From Lachnospira multipara ATCC 19207 (GTDB taxonomy: Bacteria; Bacillota; Clostridia; Lachnospirales; Lachnospiraceae), in NCBI RefSeq assembly GCF_000424105.1, contig NZ_AUJG01000011.1, positions 1-64,000 of the forward strand: a stretch of DNA of 64,000 nt, given 5' to 3'. Each line of letters starts with the position of its first letter. The stretch's first letter is position 1. This document shows positions 42,121-51,111 of the stretch, piece after piece. The position numbers and the translations under genes were made by a program. The notes under the pieces are model-generated. The model saw only the letters and a list, made by a program, of their open reading frames with translations, ran no database searches and was not told the origin of the DNA.

Positions 42121-43680
42121 ATGATGCGTACAGAAAAGAAAACTTCCGCAAAGAATAGTGCTGGACGTCTGATTATGGCTGCCCTTATGTTTGTTTTACA
42201 GATCGTTTGGACAGAGACTTTAGTACTAATGGTATTTAATTATGCGGCAAGTATCAATTTAGTTTTTACAATTATAGCGATTTTTATTGTGCTTAAGATG
42301 CATGTAAAGACAAGTAATGCCTCAATGCGTTCACCTTGGATAATAGTTATATTAAGCTTACCTGTTATGGGTGTTCCACTTTATTTTCTATATGGAAGAT
42401 CCGTAATTACTAAGAAAGCTAGAATTAGATTTGAAAATATGGTAGAGGAAATTGATCCTTTTATGGTTCAAGATGAAGCAGTGGCAAAGGAACTTGAACA
42501 AAAGGATAAAGCTATTTCAAATGAATTTAAGTACCTTTATAATCACATGGCTTTTCCAGTACATAATAAGACAGCAGTTGAATATCATGGATGTTCTGAA
42601 GATGGGCTTGAAAGCTTGATATCTACACTAGAGCTTGCAAAGAAGTTTATTTTTATGGAATACCACGCAATAGAAGACGCCACAAGCTTTGGCAGAATTA
42701 AGGATGTACTTATAAGAAAAGCGGCAGCAGGAGTCGAAGTTCGTCTTTTTTATGATGATGTTGGTAGTATATTTTTCTTAAATAAGGACTTTATTAAAGA
42801 GATGCGAGAAAAGGGCATAGATTGTCGTGTCTTTAATCCGGTAAGTGCAGTCTTTAATATGTTTATGAATAATCGAGATCATAGAAAGATTACAGTAGTT
42901 GACGGCCTTTATGCAGTGACTGGTGGTTATAATCTTGCTGATGAATATTTTAATATTACTCACCCATATGGGGAATGGTATGATACTGGAATCAAGGTAG
43001 TTGGAAGGGCTGTGCATAATTACACAATTATTTTCCTGTCTATGTGGAATTCTATTAAAAAGACGGATGAAGATATTAGCAAGTATATTGATATAGACTA
43101 TTCTCCAGTGGAATATTTAACAAGAGATAGTAAGGCTTATGTTAGCCCTTATGCAGATAGTCCTCTTGGAGAAGATAGGGTTGGCGAAAATGTATATCTT
43201 AATATCATTAAGAATGCCAAGGACTATGTCTATATCACTACACCTTATCTTTTAATAACTGATGAGATGAGAAGAGAACTTACACTTGCAGCAAGACGCG
43301 GGGTAGATGTAAGAATTGTAACTCCAGGAATACCAGATAAGAAGCTTACCTATTCAATGACACGTTCATATTATCCTGGCCTTGTAAAGCACGGGGTTAG
43401 AATTTATGAATATACACCAGGTTTTATGCATGCTAAGCAGTGGGCATGCGATGATGAGATTTCAGCAGTTAATACAATTAACATGGATTTTAGAAGTCTT
43501 TATCATCATTTTGAAAATGGTACTCTTATTTACGATAAAGATACAGCAATAAGTGTTAGAGAAAACTTTGAGGAAATATTTGAAAAATCAGTGGATGTAA
43601 CTGAGAAGTACTCTGACTATAAGCATCAGCACTTAACACTTTGGCAGTGTTTAATTAGATTAATTTCTCCATTGTTCTAA
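42121..43680 (+). CDS. cls: cardiolipin synthase (phospholipase D family)
   Basis: This membrane enzyme makes cardiolipin by transesterification between phosphatidylglycerol molecules. Two N-terminal membrane helices (about residues 15-60) are followed by two phospholipase D domains, each with an HKD motif: HRKITVVD (about 256-263) and HAKQWACD (about 439-446). The ending LIRLISPLF is typical. The 519-residue length matches bacterial Cls. A second ATG at 42124 is possible. The gene stands alone between the ABC exporter and a Nudix fusion gene. Confidence 0.93.
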   Translation: MMRTEKKTSAKNSAGRLIMAALMFVLQIVWTETLVLMVFNYAASINLVFTIIAIFIVLKMHVKTSNASMRSPWIIVILSLPVMGVPLYFLYGRSVITKKARIRFENMVEEIDPFMVQDEAVAKELEQKDKAISNEFKYLYNHMAFPVHNKTAVEYHGCSEDGLESLISTLELAKKFIFMEYHAIEDATSFGRIKDVLIRKAAAGVEVRLFYDDVGSIFFLNKDFIKEMREKGIDCRVFNPVSAVFNMFMNNRDHRKITVVDGLYAVTGGYNLADEYFNITHPYGEWYDTGIKVVGRAVHNYTIIFLSMWNSIKKTDEDISKYIDIDYSPVEYLTRDSKAYVSPYADSPLGEDRVGENVYLNIIKNAKDYVYITTPYLLITDEMRRELTLAARRGVDVRIVTPGIPDKKLTYSMTRSYYPGLVKHGVRIYEYTPGFMHAKQWACDDEISAVNTINMDFRSLYHHFENGTLIYDKDTAISVRENFEEIFEKSVDVTEKYSDYKHQHLTLWQCLIRLISPLF

Positions 43681-43763
43681 GTTGCGATTGGGAATATATT
43701 GGTGTATATTTAACACATGAGACGCCTTTGGCGCAATTAAAAAGTTATATGAAATGAGGTATT

Positions 43764-44627
43764 ATGAGAGAAGAAACAGTTACTGTTAAGATTGATCATC
43801 CCTTGGGCAGTACAGACGAAGACAACCCCTCGATAGTGTACCCTATTAATTGCGGGTACGTAGAAAGAGATTGTGAGATAGGGCAAAATGGTGAATTTTC
43901 TAGACAGGAGGCCTATGTATTAGGCGTGGATGTACCACTTGATGAATTTACAGGAGTTTTGACCGCAGTGGCAAGAAGAAAGGATGATGCAAACTCAGTT
44001 TGGCTCGTAGTTCCAGAGAATATCCATTATACAAGACAGCAGCTTGAAGAAATGATATATTTTAGCGAGCAGTATTACGATGGTTTTGTAGAGGTTATTG
44101 ATGATGAAATCTGGGATGGCTACGATTGTGATGAACACAGACTTGGCCTTGATGTTAAAAGAAGTCAGGCGAAATCACTACCAGAGGGAGTTTATCATGT
44201 AGTAGTAATGGTTTACACGATTACGAAGGACGAAGGTAAGATCTTAGTTACCCAGCGTTCTCGTAATAAGACTTATCCCCTTAAATGGGAAGTTACGGGA
44301 GGTTCAATCCTTAAGGGTGAAACTGCAAGACAGGGAGCAGCTCGTGAACTTTTAGAGGAAACTGGCATTAAAGTAGCGCCAGAAGACTTAATTCCTCTAT
44401 ATGAATTTTCAGATGCAAGAAAGCATGTGATTTACCATAGTTACATTAATTTGATTGAATCAGAAACCAAGATTAAACTTCAACTTGGAGAAACTATGGA
44501 CTATAAGTTTATACCTTATGAAGAATTTATTGAGATGGTGGAATCAGAAAGATTTGTACCATCAGAACAGAAAAGATATGGCAGATTTAAAGAACTAATT
44601 AATGAAAAGGTTCATGAATATATTTAG
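43764..44627 (+). CDS. pyrophosphatase-like/Nudix fusion protein
   Basis: Residues 1-115 resemble a short clostridial inorganic-pyrophosphatase-like domain: VTVKIDHPLGSTDEDNPSIV, YPINCGYVER, QEAYVLGVDVPLDEFTG, then WLVVPENIHYTRQQLEEMI and FSEQYYDGF. Residues about 135-287 are a Nudix domain with the box GGSILKGETARQGAARELLEETGI (about 179-202) intact. The fusion suggests that pyrophosphate released or handled by one part is linked to the other, or that the N-terminal part binds substrate; both are inference. AAATGAGG precedes the ATG. The PadR regulator gene starts 14 bases downstream. Confidence 0.75.
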   Translation: MREETVTVKIDHPLGSTDEDNPSIVYPINCGYVERDCEIGQNGEFSRQEAYVLGVDVPLDEFTGVLTAVARRKDDANSVWLVVPENIHYTRQQLEEMIYFSEQYYDGFVEVIDDEIWDGYDCDEHRLGLDVKRSQAKSLPEGVYHVVVMVYTITKDEGKILVTQRSRNKTYPLKWEVTGGSILKGETARQGAARELLEETGIKVAPEDLIPLYEFSDARKHVIYHSYINLIESETKIKLQLGETMDYKFIPYEEFIEMVESERFVPSEQKRYGRFKELINEKVHEYI

Positions 44628-44641
44628 AATTAGAGGTAGAG

Positions 44642-44983
44642 ATGGCAGTTAACAAGAAGTATGAGAGACAGTTAAAGAAGGGTGTTTTTGAAATACTTGT
44701 GCTTCAATTACTAAGCGAAAAAGAGAAATATGGTTATGAACTTCTTACAGAGATGAAAGAGCGTAGTAACGGAATGTTTAGCGTAAAGGAAGGTACTTTA
44801 TATCCAATACTATATAGACTTGAAGACGAAGGTCTTGTGGTAGCAAAGTGGACACAGCCAAAGGAAAGGGAAATTAGTAGAAAGTATTATTCAATAACAA
44901 TGCCAGGTTTAGTAGTTCTAGATGAACTAAAGAATTTGTGGACTGAATTTTATACGAATGTCAATAATATTCTACAATTTTAA
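44642..44983 (+). CDS. PadR-family transcriptional regulator
   Basis: This 113-residue regulator has the PadR winged helix: LKKGVFEILVLQLLSEKEKYGYELL (two overlapping helices), FSVKEGTLYPILYRLEDEGLV as recognition helix and wing, and RKYYSITMPG as the beta hairpin, ending in a dimerisation helix. Short members of this group often regulate adjacent transporter or envelope genes. The nearest candidates are the upstream exporter, cls and fusion gene. GAGGTAGAG precedes the ATG. A terminator follows. Confidence 0.9.
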   Translation: MAVNKKYERQLKKGVFEILVLQLLSEKEKYGYELLTEMKERSNGMFSVKEGTLYPILYRLEDEGLVVAKWTQPKEREISRKYYSITMPGLVVLDELKNLWTEFYTNVNNILQF

Positions 44984-45015
44984 ATTGATAAAAATTATCA
45001 AAAACTAAGATAAGT

Positions 45016-45057
45016 GAGGAAACGCCTTAATTACAGGAGTTTCCTCCTATTTTTTTG
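45016..45057 (+). terminator. rho-independent terminator
   Basis: GAGGAAAC pairs with GTTTCCTC, followed by a T run, downstream of padR. Confidence 0.75.
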
Positions 45058-45090
45058 TTTTTAAGATTGGATAAAAGAATAAATTAATCA

Positions 45091-45148
45091 TTGACAAAAA
45101 AAGAATTAAGAGTAATAATATAACTGTACTAAGACGGTTAGTACAGTT
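45091..45148 (+). promoter_or_regulatory. promoter with 27-bp YtrA/GntR-type operator
   Basis: TTGACA (45091-45096) is followed by a TAATA-rich -10 region (45113-45121). Directly after it lies the perfect inverted repeat AACTGTACTAA/TTAGTACAGTT (45122-45132 with 45138-45148, five-base spacer). The GTACTA/TAGTAC core is the type of site bound by YtrA-subfamily GntR repressors. The downstream operon encodes such a regulator, so autoregulation is likely. Confidence 0.65.
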
Positions 45149-45180
45149 AAGACACATGATAAGATGTTGATACACTAAAG

Positions 45181-45304
45181 AGCGCGTAAGCGCTAGAATT
45201 AAAAATCGGCACCCGATAAGGCATTTACCATAACGGATGCTACAATATATATGTTATCTAACCTTTATCCCAATACAAGAATAACTATTAGGGTGCTGAT
45301 TTTT
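45181..45304 (+). promoter_or_regulatory. structured 5' UTR of the ytrA-like operon
   Basis: AGCGC-GTAA-GCGCT is a GNRA-capped hairpin (45181-45194). AAAAATCGGCACCC (45201-45214) pairs with GGGTGCTGATTTTT (45291-45304), enclosing GATAAGG/CCTTTATC, and the right arm ends in T5. This is a long, multi-helix, attenuator-like leader about 200 bases before the regulator gene. I do not recognise a riboswitch class. The other bases from 44984 to 45502 hold the padR terminator, the promoter and no gene. Confidence 0.45.
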
Positions 45305-45502
45305 AACAAAAGAATTATAATTTGCCAGAGACTGTAGTAAATTTTAGAAGATAATTTTCATTTTATATATTCACATTTTTAAAAACACCAAGAAACAATA
45401 AAGAATAATATGTAACATTAACTAGTAAAGTATTGGATTTTGTAACATGAAGATAAACTAAAGACATATATGAAAGGTAAGTATATGAAAGGTAGGCAGA
45501 GA

Positions 45503-45865
45503 ATGTTTATTATTGATGCAATGTCTCGTACACCAGTATATGAACAATTAATTGAGCAAGTAGAGACAATGGTACTTACAGGAGTAATGAAATCTGGGGA
45601 CAAGATGCCTTCTGTAAGAAGTTTGTCTGGGGAATTAAGCATCAATCCGAATACAATCCAAAAAGCTTATGCCGAACTTGATAGAAAGGGCTTGATAGCT
45701 TCGGTACCTGGAAAGGGTTCTTTTATATCTGAGAATGCAATGGACATCATAGGAAACGACAAGAGGGAGCAGGCGGCAGATCTTAAAGATTTAATTGGTG
45801 AGATGAAGTTGGCAGGAGTAACTAAGCAAGAGATTATGAAGATAATCGAGGAGGTGTATGGATGA
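45503..45865 (+). CDS. GntR-family (YtrA subfamily) regulator
   Basis: This 120-residue protein starts MFIIDAMSRTPVYEQLIEQVE, the usual opening of YtrA regulators, with winged helix KMPSVRSLSGELSINPNTIQKAYAELDRKGLI (about residues 34-65) and VPGKGSFI. The short C-terminal dimerisation region lacks the large effector domain of other GntR types. In-frame ATGs at 45470 and 45485 are possible, but the family start and an AAAGG site favour 45503. The next gene overlaps by four bases (ATGA). The operator at 45122 is the likely binding site. Confidence 0.88.
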   Translation: MFIIDAMSRTPVYEQLIEQVETMVLTGVMKSGDKMPSVRSLSGELSINPNTIQKAYAELDRKGLIASVPGKGSFISENAMDIIGNDKREQAADLKDLIGEMKLAGVTKQEIMKIIEEVYG

Positions 45866-46764
45866 TTGAATTAAAATCTGTATCTAAGAAATTTGATCAT
45901 TTTCAGGCTTTAGATAAAATTGGCAGTAGTATTAGTGATTCAAGTATATATGGAATGGTTGGTTCTAATGGGGCAGGTAAATCTACATTATTAAGAATTT
46001 TAGCAGGTATATATGAAGTAGACGAAGGGGAAGTACTTTACGATGGTCAGGCTATTTATAATAATCCTGAAGTAAAGAAAGATGTTGTACTTGTGGGAGA
46101 TGAATTATACTTTTTCCCTGGTGCAGATTTAAAGCGAATGGCTAAGTTCTATGCTTCTGTATATGATAATTTTGATAAAGACTTATTTAATGAGTTAATA
46201 ATAGATTTTAAATTGGATATTAATAAAAATTTAGGACATTATTCTAAGGGTATGAGAAGACAGGCAGCTATTGTCCTTGCCCTTTCTACAGGTGCAAATT
46301 ATTTATTATTTGATGAGACTTTTGATGGTCTTGATCCAGTAGTTAGAAAGTTTGTTAAGAAGAAAATATGTGAAATAGTTGCAGATAAAAAAGCAACTGT
46401 AATTATTACTTCTCATTCGCTTAGGGAACTTGAAGATATATGTGATCATTTGGTTTTATTACATAAAGGCAGCTTAGTGGTTGATAGTGATATTATTGAA
46501 TTAAAGACGCATAAATTTAAGGTTCAGATTGCCTTTAGGGAAGAATTTAATAGAGATAAATTCAGTGACTTTGATATAGTAAGTTATTCGCAAAGAGGTT
46601 CAGTTGCCAATATTATTATTAATGGTGAAAAGGAAATCGTAGTAAATAGGTTAAAAGGCTTAAATCCAGTTTTACTTGATGTATTACCTTTAACTTTAGA
46701 AGAAATATTCATATATGAGATGGAAAAACTTGGATACGATTTTTTGGAGGCGACATATGAATAA
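45862..46764 (+). CDS. ABC transporter ATP-binding protein
   Basis: This ATPase belongs to the YtrA-associated transporter. Walker A is GSNGAGKST (about residues 34-42), the signature is YSKGMRRQ (about 131-138, degenerate LSGGQ), Walker B is YLLFDETFDGLD (about 151-162) and the H-loop is TSHS. The C-terminal about 90 residues form a variable domain ending in LEEIFIYEMEKLGYDF. It overlaps the regulator gene by four bases and the permease gene by eight. Such systems respond to cell-wall-active antibiotics in other Firmicutes. Confidence 0.9.
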   Translation: MIELKSVSKKFDHFQALDKIGSSISDSSIYGMVGSNGAGKSTLLRILAGIYEVDEGEVLYDGQAIYNNPEVKKDVVLVGDELYFFPGADLKRMAKFYASVYDNFDKDLFNELIIDFKLDINKNLGHYSKGMRRQAAIVLALSTGANYLLFDETFDGLDPVVRKFVKKKICEIVADKKATVIITSHSLRELEDICDHLVLLHKGSLVVDSDIIELKTHKFKVQIAFREEFNRDKFSDFDIVSYSQRGSVANIIINGEKEIVVNRLKGLNPVLLDVLPLTLEEIFIYEMEKLGYDFLEATYE

Positions 46765-48880
46765 TAAACGCATTTTTAGTTTTAATCTATTTAAACAGAC
46801 TTTTAGTCAGTTGAAATCTGTGGGAATAATTGGAATAATAGGTGTATTATTTATATCTTTCACTATTGTTTTTGATCTTGTTCAAGAAAGAATGAAATAT
46901 AGTTTAGGACAGATACATGCAGAGTATGAATATTCAAAGGCTATTGTTACAGGCCTTGACGAGAATGGATTTTTAATAGTAATAATCCCACTATTGGTTA
47001 TCGCTTTTAGTCTTATAGTGTGGCATTTCCTAAATCAAAGAGTCTCATCAGACTTTTATCATTCACTACCATATACTAGACTTGCACTTTACTTAAGTCG
47101 ATTTATGGCAGTAGTGGCATGGCTGTTTTTAATATTATTACTTAATATGATAATTCAGCTTATTAGTTTTTTGTTATATAAGGATTATTTAATAGTAGAT
47201 TATAGTGGAATGCTTTTGATGCATTTGTCCTTGTTTATATATGGCTTTCAAGCACTTTGTGCTTTTGCATTAGCTTGCGCTTTAACAGGAAATATAATTA
47301 GTAACGTATTAACAGCTAGCATAATAGTTTTTTTACCAAGATTTATTTCTACTATAGTTTTTAGTTTTATTAATACTCAAACAATACTTAGAGTTGACGA
47401 GGTTCCAGGTCTATTTAATAACATTTATAATTTTGATGTTGCTTTTGTGTTTAGATTTGTAGGAATTAACCACTTAGAAAGTTTCTCGGATATTATTTCT
47501 AATCCTGGAACATATATTTATAGTATTATACTAAGTTTTGTTTATTTACTTCTTGGTGCTTATGCATTTAATAAAAGAAAGAGTGAATACGCTGGAAAGG
47601 GCGCTATTAGTAGAGTCTTAAGATTTATAATTAGAACAGCTATAGTAGTTGCCTTAAATGTTTATAGTATTGCGAGATTTATTAATGAAGATCGTAGTAT
47701 TGAGAGCTTTTGGGAAATTGTTGCCACCTTCCTTGTTACTATTGTGATTCTTGGAATTTATGAATTTATTGCTTCAAAGAGAGTGGCAAGCATCATTAAG
47801 GCGATTCCAAGTTTAATTGTAGGTATTGTGGTTACAGTTGGAATTTCTTTATGCATTAACATGACTGTAAAGAATATCAATAATTACACACCAACAACTG
47901 ATAATGTGAAAAATGTTAGCATTTCCATTATAGGCAACAATTATAGATGTGAAGCCACAGAATACACAGGCGTAATTACGGGAAAGTATAAGATAACAGA
48001 TGAAGAAGTTATTGATACTTTAATTGATGCCTATAAGAGAACTAAAAAGAAAGCTATAAAGTCTGATATAAGAGATTTTAATATTACAGATGACGGATAT
48101 ACAGCAGTTGAAGTACAGTTTAATAGCTCAATTATTAAGAATAAGAGAATTGTATGGTTAAGTAATTCTGATATTGAGAAGATTGCTTCTAAGCTATCAG
48201 ATTACGAGGATTATCAGAAGGCTTTTGATAAATATCCAGATGTGAATGAGGCAAGTTTTGAATACGATGCGGTAATTGATAAACTTACAAGTTCTGAGAT
48301 TAAAAATGTATATCAGATTGCAGTGGAAGAACTAAACGAATTAGATTTTAAAGATGTATATATGGCAAGAGTAAAGGGCTCAAGTACTAACATTCGAGCT
48401 TATTTTTCAAAAAATGGTAAGAAGTATAAGGTTATAATTCCTATTACTCAGGAATATACTCCAAAGGCACTAGCTTTAGTTATGAATTACTGCAACGAAG
48501 ACTTATATGAGCAGGAAGAAATTAGAACCGGACTTGCAGACATTTTAGAAACTTATGTATTAAACTCAGATACTAACAGTCTTTATGATGAATATTATAT
48601 ATCTGATACAAGTAGTTATTATGACATTTATTTTACTGATTATAAATTTCCAGCAAATGAAGATATGGAATCAGAGGTTTTATATCTAGATGATTTAGAG
48701 GAAAATGATGGCGAATTCCTAAAGGCTATCATTGACGCTTTGCGAAATGGAAATGAAATTACTAATGTAGATTCAGATGATGAATTTATTGGGCTTAATA
48801 TAACTCATATGGTTTATGATTCTGAATATGAGTATTACTATTGCGATGAAGAATATTATTTCTATGTACGAATAGACTAG
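46757..48880 (+). CDS. ABC transporter permease
   Basis: This 707-residue membrane protein has about ten helices in residues 20-390: a first near 22-42, several between 75 and 215, a pair near 250-285, and three near 310-385. A large extracellular C-terminal domain of about 310 residues follows, rich in acidic and tyrosine residues and ending in YYYCDEEYYFYVRID. The big soluble tail is unusual for the permease of a YtrA-type operon and may bind a ligand. GGAGG precedes the ATG at 46757; an in-frame ATG at 46715 lies inside the ATPase gene. Confidence 0.82.
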   Translation: MNNKRIFSFNLFKQTFSQLKSVGIIGIIGVLFISFTIVFDLVQERMKYSLGQIHAEYEYSKAIVTGLDENGFLIVIIPLLVIAFSLIVWHFLNQRVSSDFYHSLPYTRLALYLSRFMAVVAWLFLILLLNMIIQLISFLLYKDYLIVDYSGMLLMHLSLFIYGFQALCAFALACALTGNIISNVLTASIIVFLPRFISTIVFSFINTQTILRVDEVPGLFNNIYNFDVAFVFRFVGINHLESFSDIISNPGTYIYSIILSFVYLLLGAYAFNKRKSEYAGKGAISRVLRFIIRTAIVVALNVYSIARFINEDRSIESFWEIVATFLVTIVILGIYEFIASKRVASIIKAIPSLIVGIVVTVGISLCINMTVKNINNYTPTTDNVKNVSISIIGNNYRCEATEYTGVITGKYKITDEEVIDTLIDAYKRTKKKAIKSDIRDFNITDDGYTAVEVQFNSSIIKNKRIVWLSNSDIEKIASKLSDYEDYQKAFDKYPDVNEASFEYDAVIDKLTSSEIKNVYQIAVEELNELDFKDVYMARVKGSSTNIRAYFSKNGKKYKVIIPITQEYTPKALALVMNYCNEDLYEQEEIRTGLADILETYVLNSDTNSLYDEYYISDTSSYYDIYFTDYKFPANEDMESEVLYLDDLEENDGEFLKAIIDALRNGNEITNVDSDDEFIGLNITHMVYDSEYEYYYCDEEYYFYVRID

Positions 48881-48928
48881 AGCGATTTTTTCGCACAATA
48901 TTTGCTAAATCTTATAACCCGCATAAAA

Positions 48929-48979
48929 AGGCACCCCATTATAGTCCAAATCCTAGGGCTGTAATGGGGTGTTCTATTT
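48929..48979. terminator. bidirectional terminator
   Basis: CACCCCATTA pairs with TAATGGGGTG between convergent genes, with A-rich and T-rich flanks. Confidence 0.75.
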
Positions 48980-48998
48980 AACTCAGTCAGAGAAATAG

Positions 48999-50348
48999 CT
49001 AGTATTTTGCCAGACTCTCTAATTTGTCCCAATTTCTTAAGTTTTTAATAAGTAGTGGAGTTTCAGCTAGTAACATGCCAATCCATCCAACTAAGTAGCC
49101 ATAAGGGAAAGAAACAATTCCTGCTTTTACTATAAATACCAGGATACTCGCTGCAATTACTCTAACAAACATATTTACAAAACTACTAATTAGTGTAACC
49201 TTTAAATCGCCCATACCTCTAAAGAATCCTTGAACTCCATTAGTCATGGCAGGAAGTAAATAACAAAAGGCAATTACGTGAAGGTATGAAACACCTTCTT
49301 TTATAACAAAAGTATCTTTTGTAAATAGCATCATAAGTGGATTTGCTAGGAAGTAACATACAAGTAAGATAAATACTCCATAGAAAAGTTCTAATTTCAT
49401 ACCATCAAGGAAGCCGGATTTTACTCGCTTGAAGTTTTTAGCTCCTCTATTTTGCGCCATAAAACTTGTCATGGCATGACCAATATTTTGCTCAGGAGTA
49501 TAGGCAAAATCATCGATTCTATTAACAATAGTAAAGGCAGCAGAAACTGCAATACCCATAGAATTGGCAATAGCCTGAATTACAATCTTACCCATCTGAA
49601 CTGTGGCCTGCTGCATAGCAGAAGCCCATCCGTAACTAACTGTCTTAGCAAGTAGTGTCTTATCAAAGACAAACCAGGAAAGTCCAAGGTTTAGAATAGG
49701 AACTTTCCTTTTTATGTAAATAAGACAGAAAACTACGCTAAGAAATTCGCTTAAAACCGTAGCAATAGCACATCCGTTGCTACCCATTTTAAAGATAATA
49801 ACAAAAATCAAATCTCCAAGGATGTTAATAATAGCACTAGCAATTAGGAAGTAGAGCGGAGTCGTGCTATCGCCCAAAGCCCTTAGAGTACTTGATAGGA
49901 AGTTATAGCCATAAGTAAAAATTAGACCTAGGAAAACGATTCGCATATAGCTAATACCCATAGTTAGGGCAGACTTATGAATCTGTAACAATCTTAGAAT
50001 TAGAGGCGCATTTATAATACACACTAAGCTAATAAAAATTGAAAAAATGAGACCTGCAAGCATTGTGGTACTTATCTGTCTTTTTAAAGTTTTATAATCC
50101 TTAGCACCAAACTGAACGCCCATTAGGATACCAGCACCCATGCAAAGTCCGTTTAGGAGATTGATCATAAGTGTAGTGATAGGGTTTGCAGTACCCACTG
50201 CCACAAGGGCTTCTGGTCCTACAAAACGACCAACAATAATGCTATCCATGGCATTATAGGTCAATTGGAAAATGTTACCAATAATTAGGGGGATAGTAAA
50301 ATTAATTAGCTGAGGCATAATTTTACCCTTAGTTAAGTCTTTAGTCAT
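48999..50348 (-). CDS. MATE-family multidrug efflux transporter
   Basis: This 449-residue protein has twelve predicted membrane helices and the MATE opening INFTIPLIIGNIFQLTYNAMDSIIVGRFVG (first helix), GTANPITTLMINLLNGLCMG in the second, and the matching start of the second half WASAMQQATVQMGKIVIQAIAN. MATE pumps exchange sodium or protons for cationic drugs or metabolites. The start at 50348 gives the normal length; the frame is open for 77 codons upstream but these encode an atypical basic leader. The divergent HxlR regulator is the likely controller. Confidence 0.88.
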   Translation of the reverse strand: MTKDLTKGKIMPQLINFTIPLIIGNIFQLTYNAMDSIIVGRFVGPEALVAVGTANPITTLMINLLNGLCMGAGILMGVQFGAKDYKTLKRQISTTMLAGLIFSIFISLVCIINAPLILRLLQIHKSALTMGISYMRIVFLGLIFTYGYNFLSSTLRALGDSTTPLYFLIASAIINILGDLIFVIIFKMGSNGCAIATVLSEFLSVVFCLIYIKRKVPILNLGLSWFVFDKTLLAKTVSYGWASAMQQATVQMGKIVIQAIANSMGIAVSAAFTIVNRIDDFAYTPEQNIGHAMTSFMAQNRGAKNFKRVKSGFLDGMKLELFYGVFILLVCYFLANPLMMLFTKDTFVIKEGVSYLHVIAFCYLLPAMTNGVQGFFRGMGDLKVTLISSFVNMFVRVIAASILVFIVKAGIVSFPYGYLVGWIGMLLAETPLLIKNLRNWDKLESLAKY

Positions 50349-50659
50349 TCTTCTTAATAAACAGTTTCTTTTATTTTTTAGAAAATGCTTATCTTTCTCC
50401 TTTCTGAAAAAATATATAAAATAATCAAATTTGTAAATCTGATATTTCCTAGAAAAAATGTCATAAACAATTATACAGATTTTTTTGGAAAAATAAAATA
50501 TTAAGAAAGCTAGTAAAATTCCATTACTATTATTTTTAATAGTAGCTTGCAATCTTAATAGTGTAGTGTTATAATCCAATAAACTACAGTAAAGATTGTG
50601 CTCGATTTATTATTGTAGAGAAGATAAATAAAGAGTTTATGAGGATTAACGAGGTGCGT

Positions 50660-51088
50660 ATGAAAGAAGATAAGAAGAATAGTATTTATTGTCCAATAGA
50701 ATACGGATTACAGGTTTTCGGAGGAAAGTGGAAGGCTAGAGTAATATGTGTTTTAAATGATAAGGGAACCCTTCGTTATAACCAATTAAGAGAAGATATG
50801 CCAGAAATTACAGATGGAATGCTTGCATCTACTTTGAAGGAATTAATGCAAGAGAATATTGTTGAGAGAAAGCAATATGGAGAGATTCCGCCAAGAGTTG
50901 AGTATTCATTAACACCAAAGGGTGAATCAACTATTCCGATTCTAGACATCATTAGAAAGTGGTCTATGGAACAATTTAAGATAGAAGCTAAAGGCAATTT
51001 AGCAGCAGCACAGAAAAGACTTGAAGAAGCTGTTAAGGCTGACAGAACAGGTTGCCTTGTAAATGCGGGTATTAAAGCAAATAAATAA
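50660..51088 (+). CDS. HxlR-family transcriptional regulator
   Basis: This 142-residue regulator has the HxlR winged helix: CPIEYGLQVFGGKWKARVICVL (about residues 11-32), then LRYNQLREDMPEITDGMLASTLKELMQENIV as recognition helix, and the wing PRVEYSLTPKGES. A C-terminal extension (about residues 110-142) with CLVNAG is longer than in most members. It lies divergent from the MATE gene, 311 bases from that start, and only 23 bases before sufC, so it could also influence the SUF operon. GAGGTG precedes the ATG at 50660. Confidence 0.88.
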   Translation: MKEDKKNSIYCPIEYGLQVFGGKWKARVICVLNDKGTLRYNQLREDMPEITDGMLASTLKELMQENIVERKQYGEIPPRVEYSLTPKGESTIPILDIIRKWSMEQFKIEAKGNLAAAQKRLEEAVKADRTGCLVNAGIKANK

Positions 51089-51111
51089 ATGCCAATTAAG
51101 GAGGAAGTATA

